DNA from: DASVHF01 sp036382695 | GTDB taxonomy: Bacteria > Patescibacteriota > Microgenomatia > Woykebacterales > RBG-16-39-9b | Assembly: GCA_036382695.1 (NCBI GenBank) | Contig: DASVHF010000052.1 | Location: forward strand, 1-12,149 | DNA length: 12,149 nt | Direction: 5' to 3' | Shown: positions 1 to 6,438 of the stretch, in pieces | How positions within the stretch are numbered: the first letter of the stretch is position 1 | How the letters are laid out: every line of letters begins with the position of its first letter | Translations under genes and position numbers: made by a program | Notes under the pieces: generated by a model | What the model was told of the DNA's origin: nothing | The model's input: the letters and a program-made list of their open reading frames with translations, nothing else | Database searches by the model: none

Positions 1-175
1 CCTCACCGTATTTTCCTCTTAGAGTATCGGCGAATTCTAAAGTAGGAGTTTCCAGGGGTTCAAAACCATATTTTTCCAGGACACGAGTAATTTTTTCCAA
101 TACAAATTTCCGTCCCGATAGAGTCGGGGGTAGAAAGTCACGAAAACCTTTTGGAGTTTGTATCTTAGTTGCCAT
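1..175 (-). CDS. hisS: Histidine--tRNA ligase, N-terminal fragment (runs off the window)
   Basis: This is the first 58 codons of histidyl-tRNA synthetase, the class II enzyme that charges tRNA-His in the cytoplasm. Seen directly: the reading begins MATKIQTPKGFRDFLP, which matches the KGTRDFLP-type motif at the start of the HisRS catalytic core, and later shows KYGFEPLETPTLEF (motif 1 region) and LRGKYGE, both typical of HisS. The ATG is at 175-173. No Shine-Dalgarno precedes it; an extended -10 box (TGATAAAAT) ends only 10 bases upstream, so the message is probably leaderless. The rest of the gene lies to the left of position 1. It follows the sigma-factor gene on the same strand, but a hairpin and its own -10 lie between them. 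Confidence 0.93.
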   Translation of the reverse strand, partial: MATKIQTPKGFRDFLPPTLSGRKFVLEKITRVLEKYGFEPLETPTLEFADTLRGKYGE

Positions 176-185
176 GATAAACGGA

Positions 186-194
186 ATTTTATCA
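186..194 (-). promoter_or_regulatory. Extended -10 promoter of hisS, probably leaderless
   Basis: Read on the minus strand this is TGATAAAAT: a TG one base upstream of the hexamer TAAAAT (191-186). The base after the hexamer is only 10 from the hisS ATG, so transcription should start 2-4 bases before the codon. At the 17-base position the -35 is poor (TACAAT), as extended -10 promoters allow. The same arrangement is seen at the nitroreductase gene. Confidence 0.5.
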
Positions 195-214
195 TATTCG
201 CTCGGCTGATTGTA

Positions 215-223
215 GGGGGGGGG
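215..223. repeat. Run of nine G
   Basis: Nine consecutive G on the plus strand (nine C on the hisS coding strand) lie between the sigma-factor terminator and the hisS promoter. Such homopolymers are prone to slippage and to sequencing length error. It is intergenic, so no reading frame depends on it. Confidence 0.9.
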
Positions 224-235
224 TATAAACGATTA

Positions 236-268
236 ACCGCTACCTAATGGTTACCAAAAGGTAGCGGT
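236..268 (-). terminator. Hairpin terminator of the sigma-factor gene
   Basis: A perfect 10-base-pair stem, ACCGCTACCT (236-245) with AGGTAGCGGT (259-268), closes a 13-base loop that itself contains GGTTACC. On the minus strand the stem begins at the last base of the sigma-factor TGA stop codon. The following tract is only moderately U-rich (TAATCGTTTAT), so termination may be incomplete and hisS could receive some read-through. Confidence 0.6.
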
Positions 269-1365
269 CATAAGTCTGCAATTACTTCGATCTCGTTCTC
301 TGGGATCTCTACCAAGTTCTCTCCCCACTTAGTGAGAAGCTGTTGGCGACTTTCCTCTAGAGGACTCCGACCGTTGTCTGAGAAGAACTGTCGACCACGG
401 CGGCCAGCCGGATCAATAGTCCATAGGGGTGAATATTCCTCTGGCGGTTCGTTACCAAAACGCTCACGGAAGACAGCTCTAAAGAACTTGTGCCTAAAGA
501 GTTTCTTGAGCGCCTTGCTCTGTATCTGTCTTATTCTCTCCCTGGTGACATTGAACTCCCGACCGACTTCTTCGAGTGTGAGTGCTCGTCCACGAAAGCC
601 AAACCGAAGCTCGATCACCAAAAGTTCACGCGGTCTAAGAATCGCTGCCATCATTTGCCGGAGAGCCGGTGTTTGTCTCTCGATTTCCTCAAACTTACCT
701 TCAGAATAGTGGTCAGCGATAAGGTCTATGAGGTGCAGCGCATCATCGCTAGTTCCACTTAGTTCGCTTTCTAGCGAAAAGAGGTTGGTCTTAGCGCCCA
801 AAACGTCAAGGGCAAACGCTGTTTCTCCATGATCTAGGCCAGTGCGTTCAACTAGCTCGCCAATCGTTGGGGTTTCCCCAGTCTCCCCGAGTATGTCAGT
901 TATTGCTCGGGAGACTTTTCTGATGTTTTCTCGAATATGGACAGGGATTCTGATAATCCCCGAGTTAGCCAGCGCTCTAGTTATCCGTTGGTGGATCCAA
1001 TAGGTGGCGTAGGTTGAAAACTTTAGACCATAACTGTAGTCCCACTTCCGAATAGCGTTGAGCAGACCGATGTTACCTTCTTGGATCAGGTCAGCATATT
1101 CAAGACATTCTTGCCGACCAGGGATTATGTAGGTCTTAGCTATGTCTATCACAAGGCGGAAGTTTCTGCGTACAAATTCCACATACGCTTCTTCGTCGCC
1201 TTGTTCGATTTGCCTGCCGAGCTTTTGCTCTTCCTCGCGGGTTAGGACGCGGGAGTCCATGCGCTTGATCTCATCAAACCAAAGCCCCACAAGACTCCTG
1301 CCATCTACGACCTCTAGGAAGCTTTGGATGTAGTACTTAGCCCGTCGAGTTTTGGTTTCAGGCAT
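268..1365 (-). CDS. RNA polymerase sigma factor, sigma-70 family (RpoD/RpoS-like)
   Basis: A 365-residue sigma-70 factor that directs core RNA polymerase to promoters. Seen: region 1.2-like helices at about 21-57; region 2 at 58-132 with DLIQEGNIGLLNAIRKWD (92-109) and the -10-recognition helix TYATYWIHQRITRAL (118-132), keeping Gln126 and Thr129; region 3 from about 140 to 225; region 4 with LTLEEVGREFNVTRERIRQ (262-280). There is no long region 1.1. A charged tail of about 75 residues follows region 4, longer than usual. In region 2.4 the usual WWIRQA reads YWIHQR. The start at 1365 is chosen because AAGGAGGTGA lies 8 bases upstream; the longer reading to 1476 would begin upstream of the promoter. 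It is divergent from the 402-residue gene. It could be the principal factor or a group 2 factor; the changes in region 2.4 leave this open. Confidence 0.92.
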   Translation of the reverse strand: MPETKTRRAKYYIQSFLEVVDGRSLVGLWFDEIKRMDSRVLTREEEQKLGRQIEQGDEEAYVEFVRRNFRLVIDIAKTYIIPGRQECLEYADLIQEGNIGLLNAIRKWDYSYGLKFSTYATYWIHQRITRALANSGIIRIPVHIRENIRKVSRAITDILGETGETPTIGELVERTGLDHGETAFALDVLGAKTNLFSLESELSGTSDDALHLIDLIADHYSEGKFEEIERQTPALRQMMAAILRPRELLVIELRFGFRGRALTLEEVGREFNVTRERIRQIQSKALKKLFRHKFFRAVFRERFGNEPPEEYSPLWTIDPAGRRGRQFFSDNGRSPLEESRQQLLTKWGENLVEIPENEIEVIADL

Positions 1366-1373
1366 TGATCTGC

Positions 1374-1383
1374 TCACCTCCTT
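1374..1383 (-). promoter_or_regulatory. Perfect Shine-Dalgarno of the sigma-factor gene
   Basis: The minus strand reads AAGGAGGTGA, a ten-base match to the complement of the usual 16S rRNA 3' end, with 8 bases to the ATG at 1365. It fixes the start at MPETK. It contrasts with the SD-less starts of most neighbouring genes. Confidence 0.9.
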
Positions 1384-1425
1384 CCTGGTTGGGATTTGGT
1401 ATCGAAGAATGTAAAGGAGCCCTCG

Positions 1426-1438
1426 CTTGTTCAACAAG
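1426..1438. promoter_or_regulatory. Palindrome at the sigma-factor transcription start (possible operator)
   Basis: CTTGTT-C-AACAAG is a perfect 6+6 inverted repeat around one base, lying immediately downstream of the sigma-factor -10 box (1439-1444) and covering the expected start of transcription. The position suits a repressor site or autoregulation, but no binding protein can be named from the sequence. Confidence 0.35.
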
Positions 1439-1466
1439 ATAGTAGCACTTTTTCTGAATTTTTCAA
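1439..1466 (-). promoter_or_regulatory. Promoter of the sigma-factor gene
   Basis: On the minus strand: -35 TTGAAA (1466-1461), 16-base spacer, -10 TACTAT (1444-1439) preceded by TGC, an extended -10. Transcription should begin near 1432, giving a leader of about 67 bases that carries the strong SD. Confidence 0.78.
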
Positions 1467-1524
1467 GACATCTCAAAGTTATTTGAAGAGCGAGAAAATT
1501 TTGAAGAGATAAAGCGTCCTATAG

Positions 1525-1553
1525 TTGACCAAATCGTTCATTTCTGCTATATT
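1525..1553 (+). promoter_or_regulatory. Promoter of the 402-residue protein gene
   Basis: -35 TTGACC (1525-1530), 17-base spacer, -10 TATATT (1548-1553) with an extended TGC. It is very close to the housekeeping consensus. Expected start near 1560, giving a leader of about 38 bases. An inverted pair CCAAAT (1529-1534) / ATTTGG (1551-1556) overlaps the promoter and could be an operator, though that is weak. Confidence 0.85.
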
Positions 1554-1582
1554 TGGCCCGCAAAACCCGATAGAGATTACGA

Positions 1583-1589
1583 GGGAGGT
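1583..1589 (+). promoter_or_regulatory. Shine-Dalgarno of the 402-residue protein gene
   Basis: GGGAGGT lies 8 bases before the ATG at 1598. A TTG at 1589 in the same frame overlaps this site and so cannot be the start it serves. Confidence 0.75.
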
Positions 1590-1597
1590 TGCAGGAA

Positions 1598-2806
1598 ATG
1601 ACGATGAGAGGTGTTCTTGCCGAGGCCAACTTGAAGCTGAAGGCAACTCTCGACAAGCTGCAAAATTTTCTCAACTGGGTCGACACCGACCACTGGGAGT
1701 TGGTAAGGGGTATTGACCAAAAGGTCGATGCCGAAGTAGACGCTGCGTTGAGAAGCGGCAAGAGAGACATAGCTTTAGGGTTGCTTGGGGCCGTGAGGCA
1801 GATAGCGGACGAGGCGATAGCGCAGCTGGAAGAGCCCACTGAGGCTCGAGCAGAAGAGCCAGTAGAGGAGCCAGCGGCTGCTCCAGCAGAAGTTGAGCGA
1901 GAGCTGATCGATGAGGAGAAGGATAGGCGTCGGGTAAAGGTCAACCGGTTGCTGGATCAAGGTGTAGAACCGAGCGAAGTTGTCCGGCGGCTCAGAGATG
2001 TCCCTGGCGTCACTCCCAAATACGTATCAGTGTTGAACGCCAACAGAACTCGTTGGAGAAAGACTGCTGCTGCACCACCCAAAGCCGCTGATTCTACTGC
2101 CCCAGTTGTGGTTGCAGAGGAAGAAAAAGCTCCAAGAAGAAGTTGGCGCGTAAGCGATGCTTTTGACAGAGAGCCGAGTGTCCAAGAGCGTGCATTCGCT
2201 CTGGAGGTAATGGCTAGCGAAGGCAAGCCGGACCTGGCAAGCTGTTACAACAAAGCAGCAGCGGCCATCGGTAAACTACCTCTAAGGATGAACTTAGCAA
2301 GTGCCCATGCAAATCGGGCGATAGGGAACTTGAAGCGCCTGTTTCGCGGTAATCCTGAGGCGACTTTGGGCCTCTTGCCAGAAGAACTGCGCGACGAGGT
2401 CAAGACAGCAGATGATCTGGAGAGGTTACTAAGGGAGGGACGCCCAAGCCCAAAAGCAGCTAAGGTGCCAGCCTGGCACCACCTAAACGGAGATCACGCG
2501 AAGGTGCTGCGGGCAGCCCTATTGACCGAACCGGTCATCGGCGATAGGTACGAGATTTCACGAAGATGCGGTGGTGTTCCTACCGCTGGGGCTATCGAGC
2601 CTCTTTTGAAGCTGTCCGTCCCAAGCCTCTTAGCAATACTGCAGGTGACCAATGTCAGCCAGCTAAATCCGGTGGAAAGAGAGTTGAGGGCGGAGATTGT
2701 AGAAAGGTTCGGGGGCGGCCCTCTGGCTGAAATTAAGGCTCGGCTTAGGGAAGCACGAATCAAAGTCATAGACAAGAAGGATACTGGAGGAAATGGGAGT
2801 AAATAA
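1598..2806 (+). CDS. Unrecognised 402-residue protein with coiled-coil N-terminus and HTH-like middle
   Basis: I do not recognise a family. Seen: residues 1-78 are helical and coiled-coil-like (AEANLKLKATLDKLQNFLNW); 79-105 is an acidic Glu/Ala/Pro linker; 111-155 is basic and helix-turn-helix-like (VNRLLDQGVEPSEVVRRL, then VTPKYVSVLNANRTRWRK), resembling resolvase-type HTH units; a second Ala/Pro linker spans 156-180; 181-390 is a mostly helical, Leu/Arg/Glu-rich region with RVSDAFDREPSVQERAF and LLPEELRDEVKTADDLERLL. There is no signal peptide or membrane segment, so it is cytoplasmic. It has its own near-consensus promoter, SD and a hairpin at the 3' end, and is divergent from the sigma-factor gene. 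A DNA-binding or nucleoid/transcription-associated role is an inference from the HTH-like segment and the context. Base use is more G+C-rich than in dnaB or efp. Confidence 0.85.
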   Translation: MTMRGVLAEANLKLKATLDKLQNFLNWVDTDHWELVRGIDQKVDAEVDAALRSGKRDIALGLLGAVRQIADEAIAQLEEPTEARAEEPVEEPAAAPAEVERELIDEEKDRRRVKVNRLLDQGVEPSEVVRRLRDVPGVTPKYVSVLNANRTRWRKTAAAPPKAADSTAPVVVAEEEKAPRRSWRVSDAFDREPSVQERAFALEVMASEGKPDLASCYNKAAAAIGKLPLRMNLASAHANRAIGNLKRLFRGNPEATLGLLPEELRDEVKTADDLERLLREGRPSPKAAKVPAWHHLNGDHAKVLRAALLTEPVIGDRYEISRRCGGVPTAGAIEPLLKLSVPSLLAILQVTNVSQLNPVERELRAEIVERFGGGPLAEIKARLREARIKVIDKKDTGGNGSK

Positions 2807-2839
2807 ATCCCATCTTTCAAAAAAAAGTCGATTGTCGCT

Positions 2840-2882
2840 GGGGTTTGACGAACCTAGTTCGTCGGGCTCCGGCCCCTTTTTT
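2840..2882 (+). terminator. Terminator between convergent genes
   Basis: GACGAAC (2847-2853) pairs with GTTCGTC (2857-2863) around CTA. Directly after it GGGC (2864-2867) pairs with GCCC (2872-2875) around TCCG and runs into six T (2877-2882). GGGG (2840-2843) can alternatively pair with CCCC (2873-2876) to enclose the first stem. A run of eight A at 2819-2826 gives a U tract on the other strand, so it may also stop transcription of the minus-strand gene ending at 2890. Confidence 0.75.
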
Positions 2883-2889
2883 GGATTGG

Positions 2890-3993
2890 TTATTGAGTGG
2901 ATGAAGGGGTAGCGGATTTTGTTGATTCTTTCGGCTGTCCTGTTTCAATTTTTGCCGGAATGATAAAGACTATTGTCGCGCTAATTGTGCCATATTTCCC
3001 AACGGCTCCGGCAGCAACTACTACGTCACCTACTTTTATATCGGTAGCACTGGCGGCATCTTTTTGGTCTTTGATTTTGACCACTGTTCCTTTTCCGACG
3101 CTAACTGTAAAGGTGTAGTCTGTCTGAGAAAGATAGGTTAGTGTAAAGGTAGTTCCAGAGACTTTTTTCACCTTTCCGCTTGCTGCATGCCTTTTTGTCA
3201 TTGGCCGTTTTTGTTCGACTACAAATTTAGCTTTGCCACCCGGATCATCTTTTCCTATTCCGACCGCCGAGACGCTAGTCCCTACCTTCAAATCTTCCAA
3301 CTTGACGGTTGATTTTCCTTTTGTCCCGATTGAGAAAAACTTTGTAAATTCGTCGGTAAAGACAGTTTTTATGCTACCGTTGTTAGTTTCTATGGTGAGG
3401 TCAGATTTATTAATTGAGATAATGGTGCCAAAAACATGGGCTCGTTTGTAAATTGCAGTTGATTCCTCAAGATCAGCAGACTTTGTGGAAAGCTGCTCTC
3501 TTAAATCTTCAATCCTTTCTTTGGTTGTTTCAATTACATCGGTGTTGCTAGCGGCGACCAACACGTTTCTGCGAGCTAGCTCTTCATTCAGATAAAGAAT
3601 GTTTACAGTGGCTTGAGCCGCCTCGCCAGTATTTGTGTCAAAAGCGTAAACTGCCAGTTGGTTCTCTCCTTCCACCAAAGCCACATCCGCTGAAAATTTA
3701 CCACTCTTCGTCTGCGTAGCTACGTCATCTTTGCCACCGGTGATAATTACAGTGGTGTCTTTGCCGGTTGATCCAGATACGGCTAGCTTTGCATCGGATG
3801 TCACGTCCCCGGCTGTTGGAGCGTCAATAGAAAGAAGAATACCGGCGGTTTCGGTTGTCGTTTTGGTTTCTTTGCCCGTATTGTCGATCGCAAATTTCAT
3901 TAGGACGATACCGCCTGCGATTATTAGACCAATGATAATACCGAAGATTAAAACAAGAAGTTTTGGGGTAGGGCGTGACTGCTGTATATCCAT
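2890..3993 (-). CDS. Membrane-anchored extracytoplasmic protein with Ig-like and DUF5666-like beta domains
   Basis: A 367-residue protein held in the membrane by one N-terminal helix (about 11-34, LLVLIFGIIIGLIIAGGIVL) with the bulk outside. Seen: a Thr/Lys-rich stalk; about 50-135 an Ig-like beta sandwich (SIDAPTAGDVTSDAKLAVSG, then GENQLAVYAFD); about 136-185 a helical segment; about 186-345 two beta-rich repeats with the pattern GTIISINKSDLTIETNNG and GKVKKVSGTTFTLTYLS, each followed by VGxxVxAxG, as in DUF5666-type domains; a Ser/Thr/Pro tail. No catalytic motif is visible, so an envelope-surface or adhesion role is only inferred. The -10 box ends 11 bases before the ATG and no SD is present, so the mRNA should be near-leaderless. 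Convergent with the 402-residue gene. Confidence 0.85.
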   Translation of the reverse strand: MDIQQSRPTPKLLVLIFGIIIGLIIAGGIVLMKFAIDNTGKETKTTTETAGILLSIDAPTAGDVTSDAKLAVSGSTGKDTTVIITGGKDDVATQTKSGKFSADVALVEGENQLAVYAFDTNTGEAAQATVNILYLNEELARRNVLVAASNTDVIETTKERIEDLREQLSTKSADLEESTAIYKRAHVFGTIISINKSDLTIETNNGSIKTVFTDEFTKFFSIGTKGKSTVKLEDLKVGTSVSAVGIGKDDPGGKAKFVVEQKRPMTKRHAASGKVKKVSGTTFTLTYLSQTDYTFTVSVGKGTVVKIKDQKDAASATDIKVGDVVVAAGAVGKYGTISATIVFIIPAKIETGQPKESTKSATPSSTQ

Positions 3994-4004
3994 GAGTATT
4001 AAAC

Positions 4005-4033
4005 ATCTTAACCAATCGCCGCCTACGCGTCAA
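4005..4033 (-). promoter_or_regulatory. Promoter of the anchored beta-domain protein, near-leaderless
   Basis: On the minus strand: -35 TTGACG (4033-4028), 17-base spacer, -10 TAAGAT (4010-4005). Eleven bases separate the hexamer from the ATG at 3993, leaving a 5' leader of about 4 bases and no room for an SD. Confidence 0.78.
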
Positions 4034-4063
4034 GCAGAGTCTTTGGTAATAATTTAAATCTCC

Positions 4064-4092
4064 TTGTCACTAAGTTTTTTCTATGATAGTAT
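4064..4092 (+). promoter_or_regulatory. Promoter of the MBL-fold/dnaB pair
   Basis: -35 TTGTCA (4064-4069), 17-base spacer, -10 TAGTAT (4087-4092) with an extended TGA. Start near 4099 would give a leader of about 110 bases that contains the inverted-repeat element at 4104-4207. TATGAT (4082-4087) is an alternative -10. Confidence 0.6.
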
Positions 4093-4103
4093 CGTTTGGG
4101 TTG

Positions 4104-4207
4104 GATCTAAGATTTAGGATTTAAGACTTAAGATATATATCGCTAAAGCGCTCTGCGTCACTTTCGTTCCTACTTAGATCTGACATCTTACACCATAAAT
4201 CTAAGGA
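4104..4207. repeat. MITE-like imperfect inverted repeat (long hairpin) in the MBL-gene leader
   Basis: The left arm 4110-4134 and the reverse complement of 4178-4202 agree in 19 of 26 aligned columns with one gap each: AGATTTA at the outer ends and AAGA plus AGAT inside. GATCTAAG (4104-4111) also pairs exactly with CTTAGATC (4173-4180), and TAAGAT (4129-4134) with ATCTTA (4185-4190). The GC-richer middle holds a small CGCT-AA-AGCG hairpin. It could be a transposon-derived miniature element or a structured leader whose 3' arm reaches almost to the start codon at 4210. No transposase or target-site duplication was identified. Confidence 0.5.
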
Positions 4208-4209
4208 AT

Positions 4210-4851
4210 ATGGACATAACATATCTTGGGCAATCCTCATTTAAATTAAAAGGGAAGAAAGCAACTGCCGTTACTGATCCTTATGATGCATCGACAGGCT
4301 TAAAATTTCCTAAAACTGCCGCCGATATCGTTACTATTAGCCATGATCACGCCGGTCACAGCGCCGCCGATTTAGTGGTCGGTGAACCCTTTGTGGTTAC
4401 TGGCCCTGGTGAATATGAAATAAAAGAAGTAAAAATCATCGGCGTTGCTTCCTACCATGATGAAAAAGGTGGTAAGGAGAGGGGTAAAAATACCATTTTC
4501 AATATTAAAATTAACGGACTTTGGATCTGTCACTTAGGTGATTTGGGACAGAATCAGCTTTCGAACATCCAGATGGAAGGAATCGGTCGAGTAGATGTAT
4601 TGCTCCTGCCAGTTGGGGGCGTTTATACTATTGATGCGGTGGTAGCATCAAAAATCGCGGCAGAACTTGAACCAAGCGTGGTTATCCCAATGCACTTTTT
4701 AGACAGTGAGGGTAACTCGCAGTTAGAACCAGCGGAAAAATTTTTAAAGGAAATGGGCGCAGAAAAGGTGGAAGCTCAACCCAAATTAACCATCTTACGC
4801 GAAAGATTACCAGAAGAGCTAACAGTTGTTCTTTTGAACAAGGTAAATTAG
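4210..4851 (+). CDS. MBL-fold metal-dependent hydrolase, UlaG/COG2220-like
   Basis: A 213-residue metallo-beta-lactamase-fold protein of the short UlaG-like type, expected to bind two metal ions in the cytoplasm. Seen: the opening MDITYLGQSSFKLKGK (first beta strands, as in COG2220), SHDHAGHS at 44-51 as the metal motif, His83 in SYHD, CHLGDLG (107-113) giving His108 and Asp111, and PMHF with His162. The canonical HxHxDH motif has Gly49 where Asp is expected, so the second metal site may be altered. The substrate cannot be inferred. The SD is poor (AAGGA only 2 bases from the ATG). dnaB follows after 39 bases on the same strand and is probably co-transcribed. Confidence 0.88.
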   Translation: MDITYLGQSSFKLKGKKATAVTDPYDASTGLKFPKTAADIVTISHDHAGHSAADLVVGEPFVVTGPGEYEIKEVKIIGVASYHDEKGGKERGKNTIFNIKINGLWICHLGDLGQNQLSNIQMEGIGRVDVLLLPVGGVYTIDAVVASKIAAELEPSVVIPMHFLDSEGNSQLEPAEKFLKEMGAEKVEAQPKLTILRERLPEELTVVLLNKVN

Positions 4852-4890
4852 ACCAGGTCAGACTTGGTTAGACTTGCCAAGAGTAAATAA

Positions 4891-6240
4891 ATGGCCGAGA
4901 CCAAAGTATCAAGAAAAATTGAAAGAGAAACCGTAGCTGGGCGCGTACCTCCCCAAAGTATTGAAGCTGAGGTTGGAGTGCTTGGTTCGCTTCTCATCGA
5001 CAAAGATGCAATCGTCAAAGTAGCTGAAAGCCTTACCCCAAACTATTTTTATCAAGACAGACATGCCGAGATCTACCGGGCGATTTTGGCTCTTTATGAG
5101 AAGAGATTGCCGCCAGATCTAGTTACTTTGACCGAAGGATTAAAGAAGGCAGGTAAGTTTGAGGAGGTTGGAGGGGCAAGCTATCTGACTACTTTGGTAA
5201 ATTCTGTTCCTACTAGTGGTCATATTGAGCATTATGCGGCTCTGGTGCGGGAATCAGCTACCAAAAGAGCACTAATTTCTGCTGCTGGGGCAATAAGCGA
5301 GGCTGCATTTGATCCGGATGCCGATGCAAAGCAGCTACTAGAATTTTCTGAAACCACACTTTTTGGTATAAGTCAACAACACCTAAAACAACATTTTATT
5401 ACGCTGCGTGAAGCTTTGGCAGAAAGCTTTGACCGACTTGACGAACTTCACCGCAAAGGAACGGGCTTGCGAGGTATCGCTACTGGTTTTGGCGATTTGG
5501 ACAAAAAGCTTTCGGGTATGCAACCAGCCAACTTGCTTATTTTGGCCGCCCGGCCAAGTGTCGGAAAAACAACTTTGGCAATGAATATCGCTGAGTACGT
5601 TGGCGTACATGAAAAAATCCCAGTTGGTATCTTTTCTCTGGAGATGGGTAAAGGACAGATGGTTGATTTAATGCTGGCTTCACAAAGCGATGTCGATGCT
5701 TGGAAAATTACAACCGGGAATCTCACCGAAAGCGATTTTGAAGCAATCTCTACTTCAATGGGTATGCTAGCCGAAGCGCCAATTTATGTAGATGACACAC
5801 CGGGAATAAGTGTGATGGAAATACGAACCAAAGCGCGTCGGCTTCAGCTCGAGCAGGGTTTACAGCTTCTCATCGTCGATTACTTACAACTTATTAAAGG
5901 TAGGAATTTGGAAAACAGGGTTCAAGAGGTTTCGGAAATATCCCAAGCCCTCAAAAACTTAGCTCGCGAACTAAATATTCCAGTTCTAGCTATTTCTCAG
6001 CTTTCCCGAGCTGTAGAATCTCGCCAAGCAAAAATTCCTCAACTGGCAGATCTGCGAGAAAGTGGTGCAATCGAACAAGACGCTGACGTGGTAATGTTTA
6101 TTTATCGGGAAGACCCTGAGGATCTGGAGTCGATTAAGCTTTCAATTGCCAAACACCGCAACGGACCGCTTGGCGAGCTTGATCTCAAATTCAAAGGGGA
6201 ACGTCGAAGGTTCTACGGCATCGAAAAAGCCCGCGGTTAA
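4891..6240 (+). CDS. dnaB: Replicative DNA helicase DnaB
   Basis: A 449-residue hexameric helicase that unwinds DNA at the replication fork, of normal length for DnaB. Seen: N-terminal DnaB domain at about 20-125 (PPQSIEAEVGVLGSLLID; FYQDRHAEIYRAILALYE); linker helix 150-200; the RecA-like core from about 200 with Walker A ARPSVGKT (220-227), SLEM after strand 2, Walker B LLIVDYLQLI with Asp330, ISQLSR, and LRESGAIEQDADVVMFIYR towards the C-terminus. No intein interrupts the Walker A region, a common insertion site. The start is the ATG after AAGAG, a weak SD. It shares a transcript with the MBL-fold gene. DnaC-type loader and primase are not in the window. Confidence 0.97.
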   Translation: MAETKVSRKIERETVAGRVPPQSIEAEVGVLGSLLIDKDAIVKVAESLTPNYFYQDRHAEIYRAILALYEKRLPPDLVTLTEGLKKAGKFEEVGGASYLTTLVNSVPTSGHIEHYAALVRESATKRALISAAGAISEAAFDPDADAKQLLEFSETTLFGISQQHLKQHFITLREALAESFDRLDELHRKGTGLRGIATGFGDLDKKLSGMQPANLLILAARPSVGKTTLAMNIAEYVGVHEKIPVGIFSLEMGKGQMVDLMLASQSDVDAWKITTGNLTESDFEAISTSMGMLAEAPIYVDDTPGISVMEIRTKARRLQLEQGLQLLIVDYLQLIKGRNLENRVQEVSEISQALKNLARELNIPVLAISQLSRAVESRQAKIPQLADLRESGAIEQDADVVMFIYREDPEDLESIKLSIAKHRNGPLGELDLKFKGERRRFYGIEKARG

Positions 6241-6265
6241 GCAGGGTATCTAGCAATCGGACTAT

Positions 6266-6386
6266 CGGCATTCGCCGTCTTCAGCGTGATTCCACTTCAC
6301 TATCTGAAGAAACGGTTCAGACCTTGAGGGGGCAATTGCCCGCCTCCTCCAACCCCTTTCTTTGTTGAGCCTGAGGGTCAGACCCT
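6266..6386. other. Intergenic region with four successive hairpins between dnaB and the nitroreductase gene
   Basis: No gene is visible in 6241-6438. It holds CGGC-ATTC-GCCG (6266-6277), TCTTCAG (6278-6284) pairing with CTGAAGA (6304-6310), GAGGGGGC-AATT-GCCCgCCTC (6326-6346, one bulged G), and AGGGTC-A-GACCCT (6374-6386). The third is followed by CTCCAACCCCTTTCTTT and is the best candidate for a dnaB terminator. The last palindrome is of the REP-like kind. A small structured RNA cannot be excluded. Confidence 0.45.
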
Positions 6387-6438
6387 TGAAGTAAAATATC
6401 AAAAGTTGTGCGTTAAGATCCGACCTTGGAGCTAACTT

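Noticed and set aside
332..762. Plus-strand open frames opposite the sigma-factor gene
   Set aside because: They are antisense shadows of conserved sigma region 3/4 coding and have no SD or family likeness.
1366..1476. 37-residue N-terminal extension of the sigma factor
   Set aside because: It starts upstream of the promoter (-10 at 1439-1444), while a perfect SD serves the ATG at 1365.
5383..5726. Minus-strand frames inside dnaB
   Set aside because: They are antisense to the conserved Walker A region of dnaB and have no initiation signals.
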